The notes beneath the pieces are model-generated. The model was not told the DNA's origin. It did not search any database and worked only from the letters and a program-made list of their open reading frames with translations. This document shows positions 22,295-31,944 of a DNA stretch of 56,269 nucleotides, piece by piece. The stretch is from the IMG/VR virus record IMGVR_UViG_3300008108_000165, positions 1 through 56,269 of that record. One strand, written 5' to 3'. Positions within the stretch are counted from its first letter, which is position 1. Each line of letters opens with the position of its first letter. Origin of the DNA: a virus. Made by a program: the position numbers and the translations under genes.

Positions 22295-22424
22295 AAAAAT
22301 TTTGGTAACTTTATACCTACGGGGTTAGGGAGAAAAGGGTAGGGGATGAGAGAACGGGTGCAAACGTTTGTACAAACGGTGGGAATGGGAAAACCCGTAT
22401 ATTTATATATAAACATATACAATT

Positions 22425-22634
22425 ATGAGATTTAAAAATCAAGTTATAGACGGCTTAGTACAAGCCCAAAACATTGGACAAAAATTACAACTTCAAATCA
22501 ACCGCGGTATGTCTCAAGAAGAAGTATTAGATACTGTTGAGCAATTAAAAAATCAATTAGAAAAAATTAAAGAACTAGTTAGCGTTGAGGCTGACGATTT
22601 TGATTTTAATTTTAATCAATCATATAACGGGTAA
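22425..22634 (+). CDS. Small helical protein (69 aa)
   Basis: A coiled-coil-like sequence (ALVQAQNIG region, then EEVLDTVEQLKNQLEKIKEL) with an Asn/Phe-rich acidic tail. Preceded by a TATATTTATATATAAAC stretch that may hold its promoter. Unknown. Confidence 0.55.
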   Translation: MRFKNQVIDGLVQAQNIGQKLQLQINRGMSQEEVLDTVEQLKNQLEKIKELVSVEADDFDFNFNQSYNG

Positions 22635-22636
22635 TT

Positions 22637-22909
22637 ATGGAAATATTTTTATGGGTATTAGGAATACACCTAGTTGAATTACTAGGTGTAGGTGTTTATC
22701 TTTTAATTAAAAAGAATTCAACCCTTGAAAAAGTTATCACTCAACAACAACAATATATAGAAAATATAGATTTTGTTACCTCTCAGTTAATATCCAGTTT
22801 ATCCAAAATAGATCAACGTATGTATGTTGATGGCGATGTAGAATTGGAGGAAATATTTACTAATGTAAATGAACTAAAAGAACTTCTAGAAAACATTTCT
22901 GGAAAATAA
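22637..22909 (+). CDS. Membrane-anchored coiled-coil protein (90 aa)
   Basis: An N-terminal span (IFLWVLGIHLVELLGVGVYLL), then a cytoplasmic-type helical region with Gln-rich heptads. 2 nt after the previous stop. Unknown. Confidence 0.55.
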   Translation: MEIFLWVLGIHLVELLGVGVYLLIKKNSTLEKVITQQQQYIENIDFVTSQLISSLSKIDQRMYVDGDVELEEIFTNVNELKELLENISGK

Positions 22910-22947
22910 TTTGGCTTCCCTATTTTTCCTTATTACAATTGTAATTA

Positions 22948-23649
22948 ATGGAAACTAACAAAAACAATACACCCAGCGTATATTTTAATCAAGAAACTGA
23001 GGATGCTATTCTTGAATTTTTATCTACTTCAGACGAAATAGAGAGAAATAGAATTTATAATGATAAAATTAGGTATGCATTTTATAAATTAGCTGAAAAT
23101 ATTATACATACATTTAAATTTTATTATACAGATATAAATACTATTGAGGAACTAAAACATGAAGTAGTTACATTCTTATTAGAAAAACTTCATTTATATT
23201 CTCAGGGAAAAGGTAAAGCATATTCCTATTTTGGAACTATAGCAAAGCGTTACCTAATCATATATAATAACAACAACTACAAGAAACTTCAGAAACATGC
23301 CGAAATGGATGAAATTGAGGAGGATAAATCTTATCTTGATAAAACGTTAAAAGAGGCCGAAGAAGATATTGGATTAGATACGTTTATAGATTTATATATT
23401 AAATATATAGATAAACATTTGTATAAATTATTCCCTAAATCTCAAGATGCTAAAACAGCAGATGCTATTATGGAACTATTTCGTAAACGAGAATCATTAG
23501 AAATATTTAATAAAAAAGCATTATACATTTATATCCGTGAAATAACAGATGCCTCTACTCCTCAGATTACAAAAGTAACCAAAAAACTAAATACTGTTCG
23601 TATTAAACTATATAACGAATACTACAGAAATGGTCATATAACTTTCTAA
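22948..23649 (+). CDS. Late-transcription sigma factor (T4 gp55-like)
   Basis: 233 residues. The region YAFYKLAENIIHTFKFYYTD, then ELKHEVVTFLLEKLHLY and GKAYSYFGTIAKRYLI, is the sigma region-2-like core of the phage family annotated as RNA polymerase sigma factor for late transcription. The C-terminal PQITKVTKKL segment is also typical. In T4, gp55 binds core RNA polymerase and reads the late -10 box (TATAAATA) with gp33 and the sliding clamp. Here it precedes the tail module and could read the AATATTTAT motif. Confidence 0.8.
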   Translation: METNKNNTPSVYFNQETEDAILEFLSTSDEIERNRIYNDKIRYAFYKLAENIIHTFKFYYTDINTIEELKHEVVTFLLEKLHLYSQGKGKAYSYFGTIAKRYLIIYNNNNYKKLQKHAEMDEIEEDKSYLDKTLKEAEEDIGLDTFIDLYIKYIDKHLYKLFPKSQDAKTADAIMELFRKRESLEIFNKKALYIYIREITDASTPQITKVTKKLNTVRIKLYNEYYRNGHITF

Positions 23650-23656
23650 TTGTATT

Positions 23657-23665
23657 ATATTTATA
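23657..23665 (+). promoter_or_regulatory. TATATTTAT late-type motif
   Basis: 14 nt before the first gene of the tail module. Confidence 0.5.
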
Positions 23666-23678
23666 TTAAACAATAATT

Positions 23679-24068
23679 ATGGCTACATTCGATGACATAA
23701 CATTATTTGGTCAAACATCTTTATCAGATATATTTAAACAAATACATAAAAACAATAAAGCTGTTGATAATCAAATTAACGAACTTATAAATGCTCTAAA
23801 ACCTTTAGCATCATCTAACGCAGGTTCTGCTGTAATGTTAATGCCTACTGTGAAAGATTTAATTGATGTTAACGTAAAGAATAATGATCAATTAATTAAA
23901 ATGGCAGGTATTGCTCAAAGAGCATCTAATAATACAGGAAATACCAATGATAGTTTAATAGATATGAGTGAAATTCAATTATTATTGGAAGAGCAAAATG
24001 CTATAAAAGAAGAAGGTAATAAATTATTAGAAACAGCTAGTAAAGATTTACAAAAACGTTTAGAATAA
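23679..24068 (+). CDS. Small probable virion protein
   Basis: 129 residues, helical, with Asn-rich segments (KQIHKNNKAVDNQINELINA) and a C-terminal coiled coil. First in the baseplate cluster, ending 1 nt before the spike-like gene. Probably structural by position. Confidence 0.5.
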   Translation: MATFDDITLFGQTSLSDIFKQIHKNNKAVDNQINELINALKPLASSNAGSAVMLMPTVKDLIDVNVKNNDQLIKMAGIAQRASNNTGNTNDSLIDMSEIQLLLEEQNAIKEEGNKLLETASKDLQKRLE

Positions 24069-24069
24069 A

Positions 24070-25287
24070 ATGGCTTTAAAATACGGTTTAAAAGGTAGTA
24101 ACCAAATTAGTAATCCTGTAAAAAATAAAACTACAGGGAAAAATAATGGTACTACTCCTATATATGGAAAAATATTTGGAGTAGTTAATGGTATAAATCT
24201 ACCTACAGTTAAAATGTACGAAAAAGCAAATAAACGAATAGGGGCTGTATTCTATAAAGATTATTATGCTAGTAGAATTGAAGATGGAAGTTTAACAGAT
24301 GATTTTTTAGACACCTGTAATATAGCTTATCCATTTTATAGTAATATTCAAGATTATCCTTTATTAAATGAAATAGTTCTTATATTACAAGGAACATCTA
24401 TAGGTTCACAAGTAAAAAGAGATATAAAATCTGATATACCTTATTGGTTATGTACAATTAATCTTTGGGGAAATAGTGAGCAAAACGCTCAATCTTCCAA
24501 CGATGGTACTCCTTTAGGAAAAACATATAATGAAAACGGAAATATAAAAAATTTAATATCTTATGAAGGAGATTATATATTATCTGGTCGTACAGGCCAA
24601 TCAATTCGTTTCGGTAGTACCGTTGGATTATATAGTAATCCTGATAACCCAAATTTTAACGAATGGAGTAAAGTAGGAAATAATGGAAGTCCTATAGTAA
24701 TTTTATCTAATGGTTTAAATTTTAACAGCAAACCACAAAGTTTATACTCAGAACAAATAAACAGGGATGCTTCTTCAATTTATTTAACTTCTACTCAGGC
24801 TTTACCTATAGAATTAGATTCTAGTGGTTTAAAGTCACCTTTAATAGGTGAACCAGTTTTACCTGATACTTATAATAATTCACAAGTAATATTAAATGGT
24901 GATAGAATATTAATTAATTCTAAAAAAGATGAGGTAATGTTGTTTTCTAAAACCAACACTATTTTGAAAGCGAATGGAATTAACTTAGTAGGAAATTCAA
25001 TAGAATTAAAATCAAATGATATATATTTAGGAAATAATGGAAATAATCTACCTGATGAACCTGTTTTATTAGGTTTTAAAGTAATAGATTTATTATCAGA
25101 GTTAATAGAAGCTATACAAACATTTACTACTAATACTTCTCCATCAGTTGATAGTACGGGGGCTCCCATTGCTGCTTTAAAATTAGCAGCTGATCGTCTT
25201 AATACTGATTTGGATAAAGTAAAAGATATGCTTAAATCTGAAAATACTGATAAATATATAGCTTCTAATCAAGTATTTGTATCATAA
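24070..25287 (+). CDS. Baseplate spike/hub-like protein
   Basis: 405 residues. The N-terminal half looks OB-fold-like (GKIFGVVNGINLPT...IGAVFYKDYY). Residues about 275-330 are a run of short strands (GDRILINSKKDEVMLFSKTN, ILKANGINLVGNSIEL) typical of the beta-helix of gp5-like central spikes. The C-terminus is helical. With gp25- and gp6-like genes following, it likely forms the membrane-piercing spike or a hub. Exact ortholog not assigned. Confidence 0.6.
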   Translation: MALKYGLKGSNQISNPVKNKTTGKNNGTTPIYGKIFGVVNGINLPTVKMYEKANKRIGAVFYKDYYASRIEDGSLTDDFLDTCNIAYPFYSNIQDYPLLNEIVLILQGTSIGSQVKRDIKSDIPYWLCTINLWGNSEQNAQSSNDGTPLGKTYNENGNIKNLISYEGDYILSGRTGQSIRFGSTVGLYSNPDNPNFNEWSKVGNNGSPIVILSNGLNFNSKPQSLYSEQINRDASSIYLTSTQALPIELDSSGLKSPLIGEPVLPDTYNNSQVILNGDRILINSKKDEVMLFSKTNTILKANGINLVGNSIELKSNDIYLGNNGNNLPDEPVLLGFKVIDLLSELIEAIQTFTTNTSPSVDSTGAPIAALKLAADRLNTDLDKVKDMLKSENTDKYIASNQVFVS

Positions 25288-26492
25288 TGAATGTATCATC
25301 TTTAATATCACCCGGAATAAATAAAACTTTATCTACTACAGGTTTACCTAATGCTTTTGGTGATCAAGTTAAAGAAGCAGCAAAGAAAAAAGTAATATCG
25401 GCTGCTTTAGGGCAAACTCAAATACTTCAACAAAAATTAGAAGATACAATAAAGAAAAAATTAGAACTAGAAGTAACACATAAATCTAATCTAAATAAAT
25501 TAGAAAATCAATACCAACCTAAACCCCCAACTAAACCTACATTAACTGAAGAAGAATACAAAGAGGCAGTAGCAAATGAAAATGCTAGATACGCTATTGA
25601 AAAAGAATCATTAAACAAACAACAACAGGATACTGAAAACCAAATTCAAAGTATTAATAAAGATCCTAAAAAGAATAAAAAAGATAAGCAGAAAAAACAA
25701 AAAAATAAACAACAAAGAAAAGATGCTAAAAATAAAGCTAATAAAACTAAAGCTATTTCATCTTTAATTAGTAGTACAAGTAAATCATTTGCTCCTCTTT
25801 TAATATTGAGTGGAACTATTCTTATTTCTAAATTAGCGGTACAAAATAGTAATCTTCGAACTTTAGTAGATGAAACTAATAATATAATAGATAATGCTCA
25901 AACACCCGAAGAATTAGATAATGCTAGAGTAAGTCGTAATTCTGCTTATAACGTGTTAGATAATAATGAAAGAACAGTTATTAATATTCAAGAAAGATTA
26001 CAAATTATCCAAATTATAATTACTGTAACACAAATATTAATTCCTTTATTGTTTTTAAACCCAGCACCTCCTTTACCTTTAATTGAAGAACTCCAGAAAA
26101 AATTATCATTAGCTCAAATTGTATTAGCTTTATTAACTTCTCTTTTAATTCCTGTAATTAATGAATTGAATGAATTGAAATCTCAATTAAAAGAAATAGA
26201 TAATAAATTAGATTTAGAAACAATAAATTCGAATTCTTTAGATAGTCTTAATTCTTTACTGAATAGTATTAAACAACCAAAAGATGAAATTTACAAAGGA
26301 TTTAGGTTAAGAATTAAAGAAGACCAAGATCCTCGCACATTTGTAAAAGATAGTATTAAACGTCATTATGCTGTGGCTTTAGATAAAGATAATGTAGAAG
26401 TAATTAAAAGTGATTATTCATACACATTAGAACCACAAATATTAATAGATCAATTAAAAATAATTATAGATCAACGAAATTTACAAGCTTAA
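25287..26492 (+). CDS. Baseplate-region coiled-coil and membrane-segment protein
   Basis: 401 residues. A Lys/Gln-rich coiled coil (about 50-150) precedes hydrophobic stretches (PLLILSGTILISKLAV; IIITVTQILIPLLFLNPAPP; IVLALLTSLLIPVI) and a soluble C-terminus (DEIYKGFRLRIKED). Such a mix suits a tail protein that inserts in the host membrane, or a small tape-measure-like factor. Start overlaps the previous stop by one base. Confidence 0.5.
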   Translation: MNVSSLISPGINKTLSTTGLPNAFGDQVKEAAKKKVISAALGQTQILQQKLEDTIKKKLELEVTHKSNLNKLENQYQPKPPTKPTLTEEEYKEAVANENARYAIEKESLNKQQQDTENQIQSINKDPKKNKKDKQKKQKNKQQRKDAKNKANKTKAISSLISSTSKSFAPLLILSGTILISKLAVQNSNLRTLVDETNNIIDNAQTPEELDNARVSRNSAYNVLDNNERTVINIQERLQIIQIIITVTQILIPLLFLNPAPPLPLIEELQKKLSLAQIVLALLTSLLIPVINELNELKSQLKEIDNKLDLETINSNSLDSLNSLLNSIKQPKDEIYKGFRLRIKEDQDPRTFVKDSIKRHYAVALDKDNVEVIKSDYSYTLEPQILIDQLKIIIDQRNLQA

Positions 26493-26501
26493 AATATTTA
26501 T
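26493..26501 (+). promoter_or_regulatory. AATATTTAT late-type motif
   Basis: 4 nt before the next ATG. Confidence 0.6.
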
Positions 26502-26505
26502 ACGT

Positions 26506-26847
26506 ATGAATGTAAAAACATTTAAAAAATTAATAAAAGAGGCAGTAGCTGAAGCAGTTCGTGAAGAATTACATGCTATCTTAAATGAAAATAATCCAAC
26601 AAATCCATTACAAGAAAGTAAAACATTCAATTTTACTAGTAATGATGTCCCAACAGTTGGTGATGTAAGATCCCAATTAAGAAATAAAATGGGAAGTATG
26701 TTTGGTTTTGAACAACCAGTAGTATCTAATAATGGAGTACCACTAGTAGTTGATTCAACTAATGAAAATCCATTTGCTAATTTTATAATGGATGCAGCAT
26801 TGAGTATGACTGCTCAAGATAAAGCTGGTTTAAGTAATTTAGGATAA
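26506..26847 (+). CDS. Putative internal head protein with capsid-targeting-like leader
   Basis: 113 residues. N-terminus KTFKKLIKEAVAEAVREEL, then HAILNENN: an amphipathic helix ending in LNE, the shape of a T4 prohead-protease site. The rest (DVPTVGDVRSQLRNKMGSMF) is short and soluble. Has its own late-type motif despite lying inside the baseplate cluster. Internal-protein role inferred. Confidence 0.55.
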   Translation: MNVKTFKKLIKEAVAEAVREELHAILNENNPTNPLQESKTFNFTSNDVPTVGDVRSQLRNKMGSMFGFEQPVVSNNGVPLVVDSTNENPFANFIMDAALSMTAQDKAGLSNLG

Positions 26848-26848
26848 T

Positions 26849-27259
26849 ATGCCAATACCTCAGATAACACGTGTAGACCCCTTAGATTTGCAAAAAAACA
26901 TTGCTATTGGGGTATCTTTACCATTTAATGGACCTGGGGTATTTAATAGAACATACAGCACTAAAGATCAAATAAAGTCCAATGTTATTAATCTTTTACT
27001 TACTAATAGAGGTGAAAGAATAATGAATCCTAATTTTGGAGCAGATATAAAAGATTTATTGTTTGAGGGAATGACAGATAGTCTTAAAACAACAATTACT
27101 GATAGAGTAGCTACTTCGTTTTCAACTTATATTCCGCAAGCAACACTGGACAATGTTGATGTTATTTTTAGTGAAGATACAAACACAATAAATGTAACAG
27201 TTAACTATACCCTAAATACATCAGGAACTTCAGATCAAGTTATTATAGAATTTCAATAA
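26849..27259 (+). CDS. Baseplate wedge protein, gp25-like
   Basis: 136 residues, the normal family length. NLLLTNRGERIMNPNFGADI (about 49-68) followed by KDLLFEG is the diagnostic block of gp25/W-type baseplate proteins, whose EPR-like core joins wedge proteins and triggers sheath contraction. C-terminal strands (INVTVNYTLN) complete the fold. One nt after the preceding stop. Confidence 0.9.
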   Translation: MPIPQITRVDPLDLQKNIAIGVSLPFNGPGVFNRTYSTKDQIKSNVINLLLTNRGERIMNPNFGADIKDLLFEGMTDSLKTTITDRVATSFSTYIPQATLDNVDVIFSEDTNTINVTVNYTLNTSGTSDQVIIEFQ

Positions 27260-27261
27260 AA

Positions 27262-29085
27262 ATGGCAAATAATATATCATATATAAATAAAAGTTTTAGT
27301 GATTTTAAATCTAATTTAATAAATTACGCTAAAACATATTTTCCTAACACATATAACGATTTCTCAGATGCTTCGCCTGGAAATATGTTTATTGAATTAG
27401 CATCTTATGTAGGTGATGTAATGTCATTTTATTTAGATACCCAAATTCAAGAAAATTTTTTATTATACGCTAAAGAAAAAGAAAATTTATATGCTATGTC
27501 TTATGTCATGGGATATAGACCAAAAGCATCATATGCTTCTTCTGTTGATGTAGATGTATATCAAATAATGCCTTCTACTATAAATGTAGTAACAGGTGAA
27601 ACAATCCCTAACAACAATGTATATGGGTTAATTATACCTGCTAATACTAATATTAGATCAGCCTCTACTGGATTAAATTTTATAACAACCGAAATAGTAG
27701 ATTTTACTGATTTATCAAATGCTGAAATAAGTTTTATAGACAGTAATTTCTTTTTAATTAAAAAAACAACAAAAGCTATATCAGCCGAAATAAAAACATC
27801 TACTTTTACTTTTACTACTCCTCAAAAATTTCAAACTATTACATTAAGTGATACTAATATATTACAAATATTAGATGTAACAGGGAGTGATAGTAATCAA
27901 TGGTACGAAGTACCTTATTTAGCCCAAGGAACAATATACCAAAAAATAGCAAATACCGGTTCTGATGCTTCTCAAGTACCTTATTTATTGCAATTACAAA
28001 GAACTCCAAGACGATTTGTATCTAGATTACTATCAGACAACACATTACAATTAGAATTTGGAGCAGGAATATCTAATAGCTCAGATGAAACTATACTTCC
28101 TACACCTGATAATATTCAGTTAGGATTAGTTCCTGGAATATCAGATTTATCTAATAACTATAACAAAGCCTCTATATTTTTTACTAGAGAATATGGCTTA
28201 GCACCATCTAATGGGACTTTACAAGTCAGATATTTAGTAGGAGGTGGAATATTATCTAACGTACCATCAAATGATTTAACACGTATAGACACAGCTGGGG
28301 TTTATTTTAAAAACGGTACACCACCTGGTATAGGTTTGCCTACTCAGGTATTACAAAGTGTAGTTAGTAATAACCCTAATCCAGCTACTGGTGGTAAAGA
28401 TGGAGATCAAGTTGAAGAAATCAGAAATAATGCATTATATGCATATTCATCTCAATTAAGAGCAGTAACTAAAACAGATTATATAGTTCGTGCATTATCT
28501 TTACCATCCGAATACGGAAGTATAGCTAAAGTATATGCCACACAACCATTATCATCTGATAATAGTAGTGGTATATCTAATCCATTAGCATTAGATATGT
28601 ATATCTTAGCATACAATTCTGATAAACAATTAATTAACGCTACAAATAATCTTAAAAATAATTTATCTTCTTACATCAACGAATATAGAATGGTAACAGA
28701 TGCTGTTAATATTAAGGATGCTTTTTATATTAATATAGGTGTTAATTTTGATATAACAACTGTAGCCGGTTCTAATAATAATGAAGTAATTAATAATTGT
28801 ATATTAGCTTTACAAGACCACTTTAATATAGATAAATGGCAGATAAATCAACCTATTATATTATCAGATATTACATCTAAATTATTAAGAGTAAGAGGTG
28901 TACAATCTGTGGTTAAAGTTGAAATAATAAATAAACAAGATAGTACAGGAACTAATTATTCTATTTATGGATATGATATTCCTGGGGCTACAAGTAACGG
29001 AGTTATTTATCCTTCATTAGATCCATCTATTTTTGAAGTTAGATATCCTAATACAGACATACAAGGAAGAGTAGTAATACTTTAA
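27262..29085 (+). CDS. Baseplate wedge protein, gp6/baseplate-J-like
   Basis: 607 residues. N-terminal FPNTYNDFSDASPGNMFIEL and YVGDVMSFYLDTQIQENFL are the classic gp6 opening. Later blocks (QVEEIRNNALYAYSSQLRAV, TKTDYIVRALSLPSEYGSIA) match the baseplate-J domain. gp6-type dimers form the inner baseplate ring with gp25. Complete; two nt after the gp25-like gene. Confidence 0.9.
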   Translation: MANNISYINKSFSDFKSNLINYAKTYFPNTYNDFSDASPGNMFIELASYVGDVMSFYLDTQIQENFLLYAKEKENLYAMSYVMGYRPKASYASSVDVDVYQIMPSTINVVTGETIPNNNVYGLIIPANTNIRSASTGLNFITTEIVDFTDLSNAEISFIDSNFFLIKKTTKAISAEIKTSTFTFTTPQKFQTITLSDTNILQILDVTGSDSNQWYEVPYLAQGTIYQKIANTGSDASQVPYLLQLQRTPRRFVSRLLSDNTLQLEFGAGISNSSDETILPTPDNIQLGLVPGISDLSNNYNKASIFFTREYGLAPSNGTLQVRYLVGGGILSNVPSNDLTRIDTAGVYFKNGTPPGIGLPTQVLQSVVSNNPNPATGGKDGDQVEEIRNNALYAYSSQLRAVTKTDYIVRALSLPSEYGSIAKVYATQPLSSDNSSGISNPLALDMYILAYNSDKQLINATNNLKNNLSSYINEYRMVTDAVNIKDAFYINIGVNFDITTVAGSNNNEVINNCILALQDHFNIDKWQINQPIILSDITSKLLRVRGVQSVVKVEIINKQDSTGTNYSIYGYDIPGATSNGVIYPSLDPSIFEVRYPNTDIQGRVVIL

Positions 29086-29091
29086 AAATAC

Positions 29092-29123
29092 GAAGAGGGC
29101 AAAACCCTCTTCTTTACGTTTAT
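29092..29123 (+). terminator. Merged terminator-promoter
   Basis: 8-bp stem GAAGAGGG/CCCTCTTC with loop CAAAA; GGCAA to TTTAT spacing is 16 nt. Confidence 0.75.
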
Positions 29124-29138
29124 AAAAATAAAAAGGTT

Positions 29139-29786
29139 ATGAAAAAAATTATTTTGTTTGCTTTATTAAGCATTAGTTTGTTTTCTTGTACTAAACAAGA
29201 AGAAGAAGGAACTTACCCCTGTTTAAATGGAAATTGTGAAGGATATTTTTATATCTCCGGTCCAGGACAAGACTCTATAGATAATAATGGTTATCATCAT
29301 GTAAAATATATTGGACTTAACTATTTTACAATTAGAGGAGAATTATCAGAATTATCACCAGAATATATCATAAATGGAGTTCCTTTAATAGAAGTAGGAT
29401 TTGATTCCGATTATTTTGTATTATTTGATACTGTTAGATATAGATATCCAGTATATTCCTTTTTAGGATTATATACAGACAAACGTTTTAGAGACCCTAT
29501 TCCTATAGGAACACGTATATATACTATGGTTAGTCTATCTGATTTTATGTCTCCTACTAATATTGTTGGTTATCAAATACCTAAAAAATTTACAGGATGG
29601 GAAAAACCATATGCCCGTACTATGTTAGCAGTATACAGTAAATATACATACCAGCCAGGCGTTAATATATTTTTAGATGATGAAATGATTGGAGATACTG
29701 CTACTATTTTTATGAGAGTAGTTTTTAATAGTGATTTTGGTCGTCAAGAAATTAAGAATTACGAGATGAAAGTAATTTTTGAATAA
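29139..29786 (+). CDS. Surface-type lipoprotein
   Basis: 215 residues. The signal peptide (KKIILFALLSISLFSC) ends in a lipobox Cys at residue 17, followed by TKQEEEG: the acidic cluster that exports lipoproteins to the outer surface in Bacteroidota (LES). The mature part is beta-rich. It has an early-type merged promoter although it lies inside the tail module. It could alter the infected cell surface, for example superinfection exclusion; that is inference. Confidence 0.7.
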   Translation: MKKIILFALLSISLFSCTKQEEEGTYPCLNGNCEGYFYISGPGQDSIDNNGYHHVKYIGLNYFTIRGELSELSPEYIINGVPLIEVGFDSDYFVLFDTVRYRYPVYSFLGLYTDKRFRDPIPIGTRIYTMVSLSDFMSPTNIVGYQIPKKFTGWEKPYARTMLAVYSKYTYQPGVNIFLDDEMIGDTATIFMRVVFNSDFGRQEIKNYEMKVIFE

Positions 29787-29799
29787 AACATGTATATAC

Positions 29800-29808
29800 C
29801 ATATTTAT
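29800..29808 (+). promoter_or_regulatory. CATATTTAT late-type motif
   Basis: Upstream of the gene at 29829. Confidence 0.5.
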
Positions 29809-29828
29809 AGGAAATAAATCTTATAATT

Positions 29829-30419
29829 ATGGCATACACAAAAGAACAAATTGAAGCCGCTGTAAAAGCAAAAGGTTATGTATGGTTTGAAGGAGCAAAA
29901 GACTATGACTTAAATATAGTTGGAGTTAGAAATTCAGCAACTGGTAACAAGGTTACTAATGTGTTTGATGACGTAATGACTGTATCCTATAAAGTAGGTG
30001 GTAATTGGGTGATCAAACAATGGGCTTGTACAACTGATCCTGGTACTAAAGGCGTAAAACAATTTGGTAATGTGAATGGTGTTGCTCGTTTAGTTGAAGG
30101 ACAATATCGTGGTTCACATACACTTGGTTTACATCAAGGTAAATATGAAGCATTAAGACAAGCAAAACCAGTTAAAGTATATCGTGATGCTAATAAAGAT
30201 ATGACTTATGATGAAACTAAAATTCAAGAGGGTATCTTTGGTATCAACATTCACAAAGCTGGTGTTGATTCAACCTTTGTTGAAAACTGGTCAGAAGGTT
30301 GCCAAGTATTTAAAAGAGCAGCTGATTTTGAAGCATTCATGGTAATTGCTCGTGAAGCAGCAAAGATTCATGGTCCCTCATTTACTTATACTTTAATTGA
30401 AAGTTCAGATATAAAATAA
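29829..30419 (+). CDS. Peptidoglycan-active enzyme, L,D-transpeptidase-fold candidate
   Basis: 196 residues. GINIHKAGVDSTFVENWSEG followed by CQVF near residues 138-162 gives the HxxG...SxGC pattern of YkuD-like and related cell-wall enzymes. YRGSHTLGLHQGKYEALRQA is another family block I recall from phage lysins. Probably cleaves or edits peptide cross-links during entry or release. Its place among tail genes favours an entry role. Catalytic Cys and His present; specificity unknown. Confidence 0.6.
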   Translation: MAYTKEQIEAAVKAKGYVWFEGAKDYDLNIVGVRNSATGNKVTNVFDDVMTVSYKVGGNWVIKQWACTTDPGTKGVKQFGNVNGVARLVEGQYRGSHTLGLHQGKYEALRQAKPVKVYRDANKDMTYDETKIQEGIFGINIHKAGVDSTFVENWSEGCQVFKRAADFEAFMVIAREAAKIHGPSFTYTLIESSDIK

Positions 30420-30481
30420 TGGAAGAAGATTATCCTGATTTTATAGATAATTTCGATATGTAAATAAAAATTTATAACTGC

Positions 30482-30490
30482 CATATTTAT
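30482..30490 (+). promoter_or_regulatory. CATATTTAT late-type motif
   Basis: 18 nt before the next start. Confidence 0.5.
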
Positions 30491-30508
30491 ACGTATAAAA
30501 TTATATTT

Positions 30509-31600
30509 ATGGCAGTTTATAAAATATTTCCTGAAAAGAGTGCTACTATATATTCTTACTATCCTAATCTTAATTCAGGATTAGATGAAATATTAGAATT
30601 AAGTACATTCTATACTGTAACCGGTACTAATGAAGTATCACGTATACTAATAAAATTTCCACAAAATGAGCTTACAGATGTAATAAATAATAAAATTTCA
30701 GGAAGTACATATGATGCTTACTTAAAGTTAAGTTTAGCATATGCCAATGAAATTCCATTAGATTATACAATATATAGTTATCCTATATCGGGAAGCTGGA
30801 ATATAGGAACAGGTAAACTTGCTGATTCTCCTATAACTACTGATGGAGTTAGTTGGAAATATAAAAATGAAATAAGTGGAAGTACATGGTTTGGTGTAAA
30901 TTTCCCTGCAGAAACAACAGGCTCATATAATGGATCTAACTTAGGTGGTGGTTTGTGGTTTACTGGTTCATATGAATCAAGTCAATCCTTTAATCATAAT
31001 ACTTCTAAAGATATAGAATTAAAAGTAACAAATACGATAGCAGGATGGATAAGCTCATCAATTCCTAATGAAGGATTTATAATTAAACACTCAAATTTAA
31101 TAGAATTTACCACAGCATCTAAATTTGAAACTAAATACTTTTCAGCAGAAACTCATACTATATATCCACCTTGTTTAGAAATAAGATGGAATGATACTAT
31201 ATATACTAGTTCTTTATCTCAGGTAACATCTGATTTAATAGTAGCTACAATAGCTAATAACCAAAGCGAATATCAACAAGACTCAATACAACGTTTTAGA
31301 GTAAACGTAAGAGATAAATTTCCTGCTAGGACTTTTCAAACAGCTTCCGTATATTTAAATAATAAAATATTACCTACTTCTTCATATTGGGCTATAAAAG
31401 ATCTAGATACTGAAGAAATAATTATTGATTTTGATACAACTTATACAAAAATAAGTGCTGATAATCAGGGTAATTATTTTGATGTTTATATGAATGGTTT
31501 ACAACCAGAACGTTATTACCAATTACTGATAAAAACAGTACTAGCTAATAAAGAAGTTTTAGTTTTAAACCAAGATTATTATTTTAAAGTTATACGATAA
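30509..31600 (+). CDS. Tail/baseplate structural protein
   Basis: 363 residues, beta-rich. The opening YKIFPEKSATIYSYYPNLNS and SRILIKFP resemble the DNRLRE-type beta-sandwich modules of adhesive structural proteins. C-terminal strands end in DYYFKVIR. The stop overlaps the next start. Position between gp6-like and a giant structural gene suggests an outer wedge or fibre-attachment component. Confidence 0.6.
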   Translation: MAVYKIFPEKSATIYSYYPNLNSGLDEILELSTFYTVTGTNEVSRILIKFPQNELTDVINNKISGSTYDAYLKLSLAYANEIPLDYTIYSYPISGSWNIGTGKLADSPITTDGVSWKYKNEISGSTWFGVNFPAETTGSYNGSNLGGGLWFTGSYESSQSFNHNTSKDIELKVTNTIAGWISSSIPNEGFIIKHSNLIEFTTASKFETKYFSAETHTIYPPCLEIRWNDTIYTSSLSQVTSDLIVATIANNQSEYQQDSIQRFRVNVRDKFPARTFQTASVYLNNKILPTSSYWAIKDLDTEEIIIDFDTTYTKISADNQGNYFDVYMNGLQPERYYQLLIKTVLANKEVLVLNQDYYFKVIR

Positions 31601-31944
31601 TGTCAAAAATTTCTATACAAAAACAGGTATTTAATAAAAATAATTTTCCTAAAGTAGTAGATACTCAATTTAGCCAATTAATTAATACTAATCAGGCAGA
31701 TGATACTCCTACTTTCACATTGGAAGATTTTTTTACATTATATGAACAATTATTTTTCCAAATACCTAAAGAAGGTGATTCTGATTCTCACCAATATATT
31801 TTAGAAAGAGAAGCAGAATATTTAGGAATTAATTTAAACACAGAAGACGTTCAAGCTTTATTAGCTGAAATAACATCTTTAAGACAGGAAATATTAACAG
31901 CTCAACAAACAATACAAACATTAACAACAGGTTCAAATGGCTAA
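31600..31944 (+). CDS. Small tail-module protein
   Basis: 114 residues, mostly helical with a C-terminal coiled coil (ALLAEITSLRQEILTAQQTI). Overlaps both neighbours. Likely a chaperone or small structural subunit. Confidence 0.5.
   Translation: MSKISIQKQVFNKNNFPKVVDTQFSQLINTNQADDTPTFTLEDFFTLYEQLFFQIPKEGDSDSHQYILEREAEYLGINLNTEDVQALLAEITSLRQEILTAQQTIQTLTTGSNG

Noticed and set aside
30420-30463. 14-codon ORF after the cell-wall enzyme gene
   Set aside because: Too short and acidic by chance; no promoter or conservation that I can judge.
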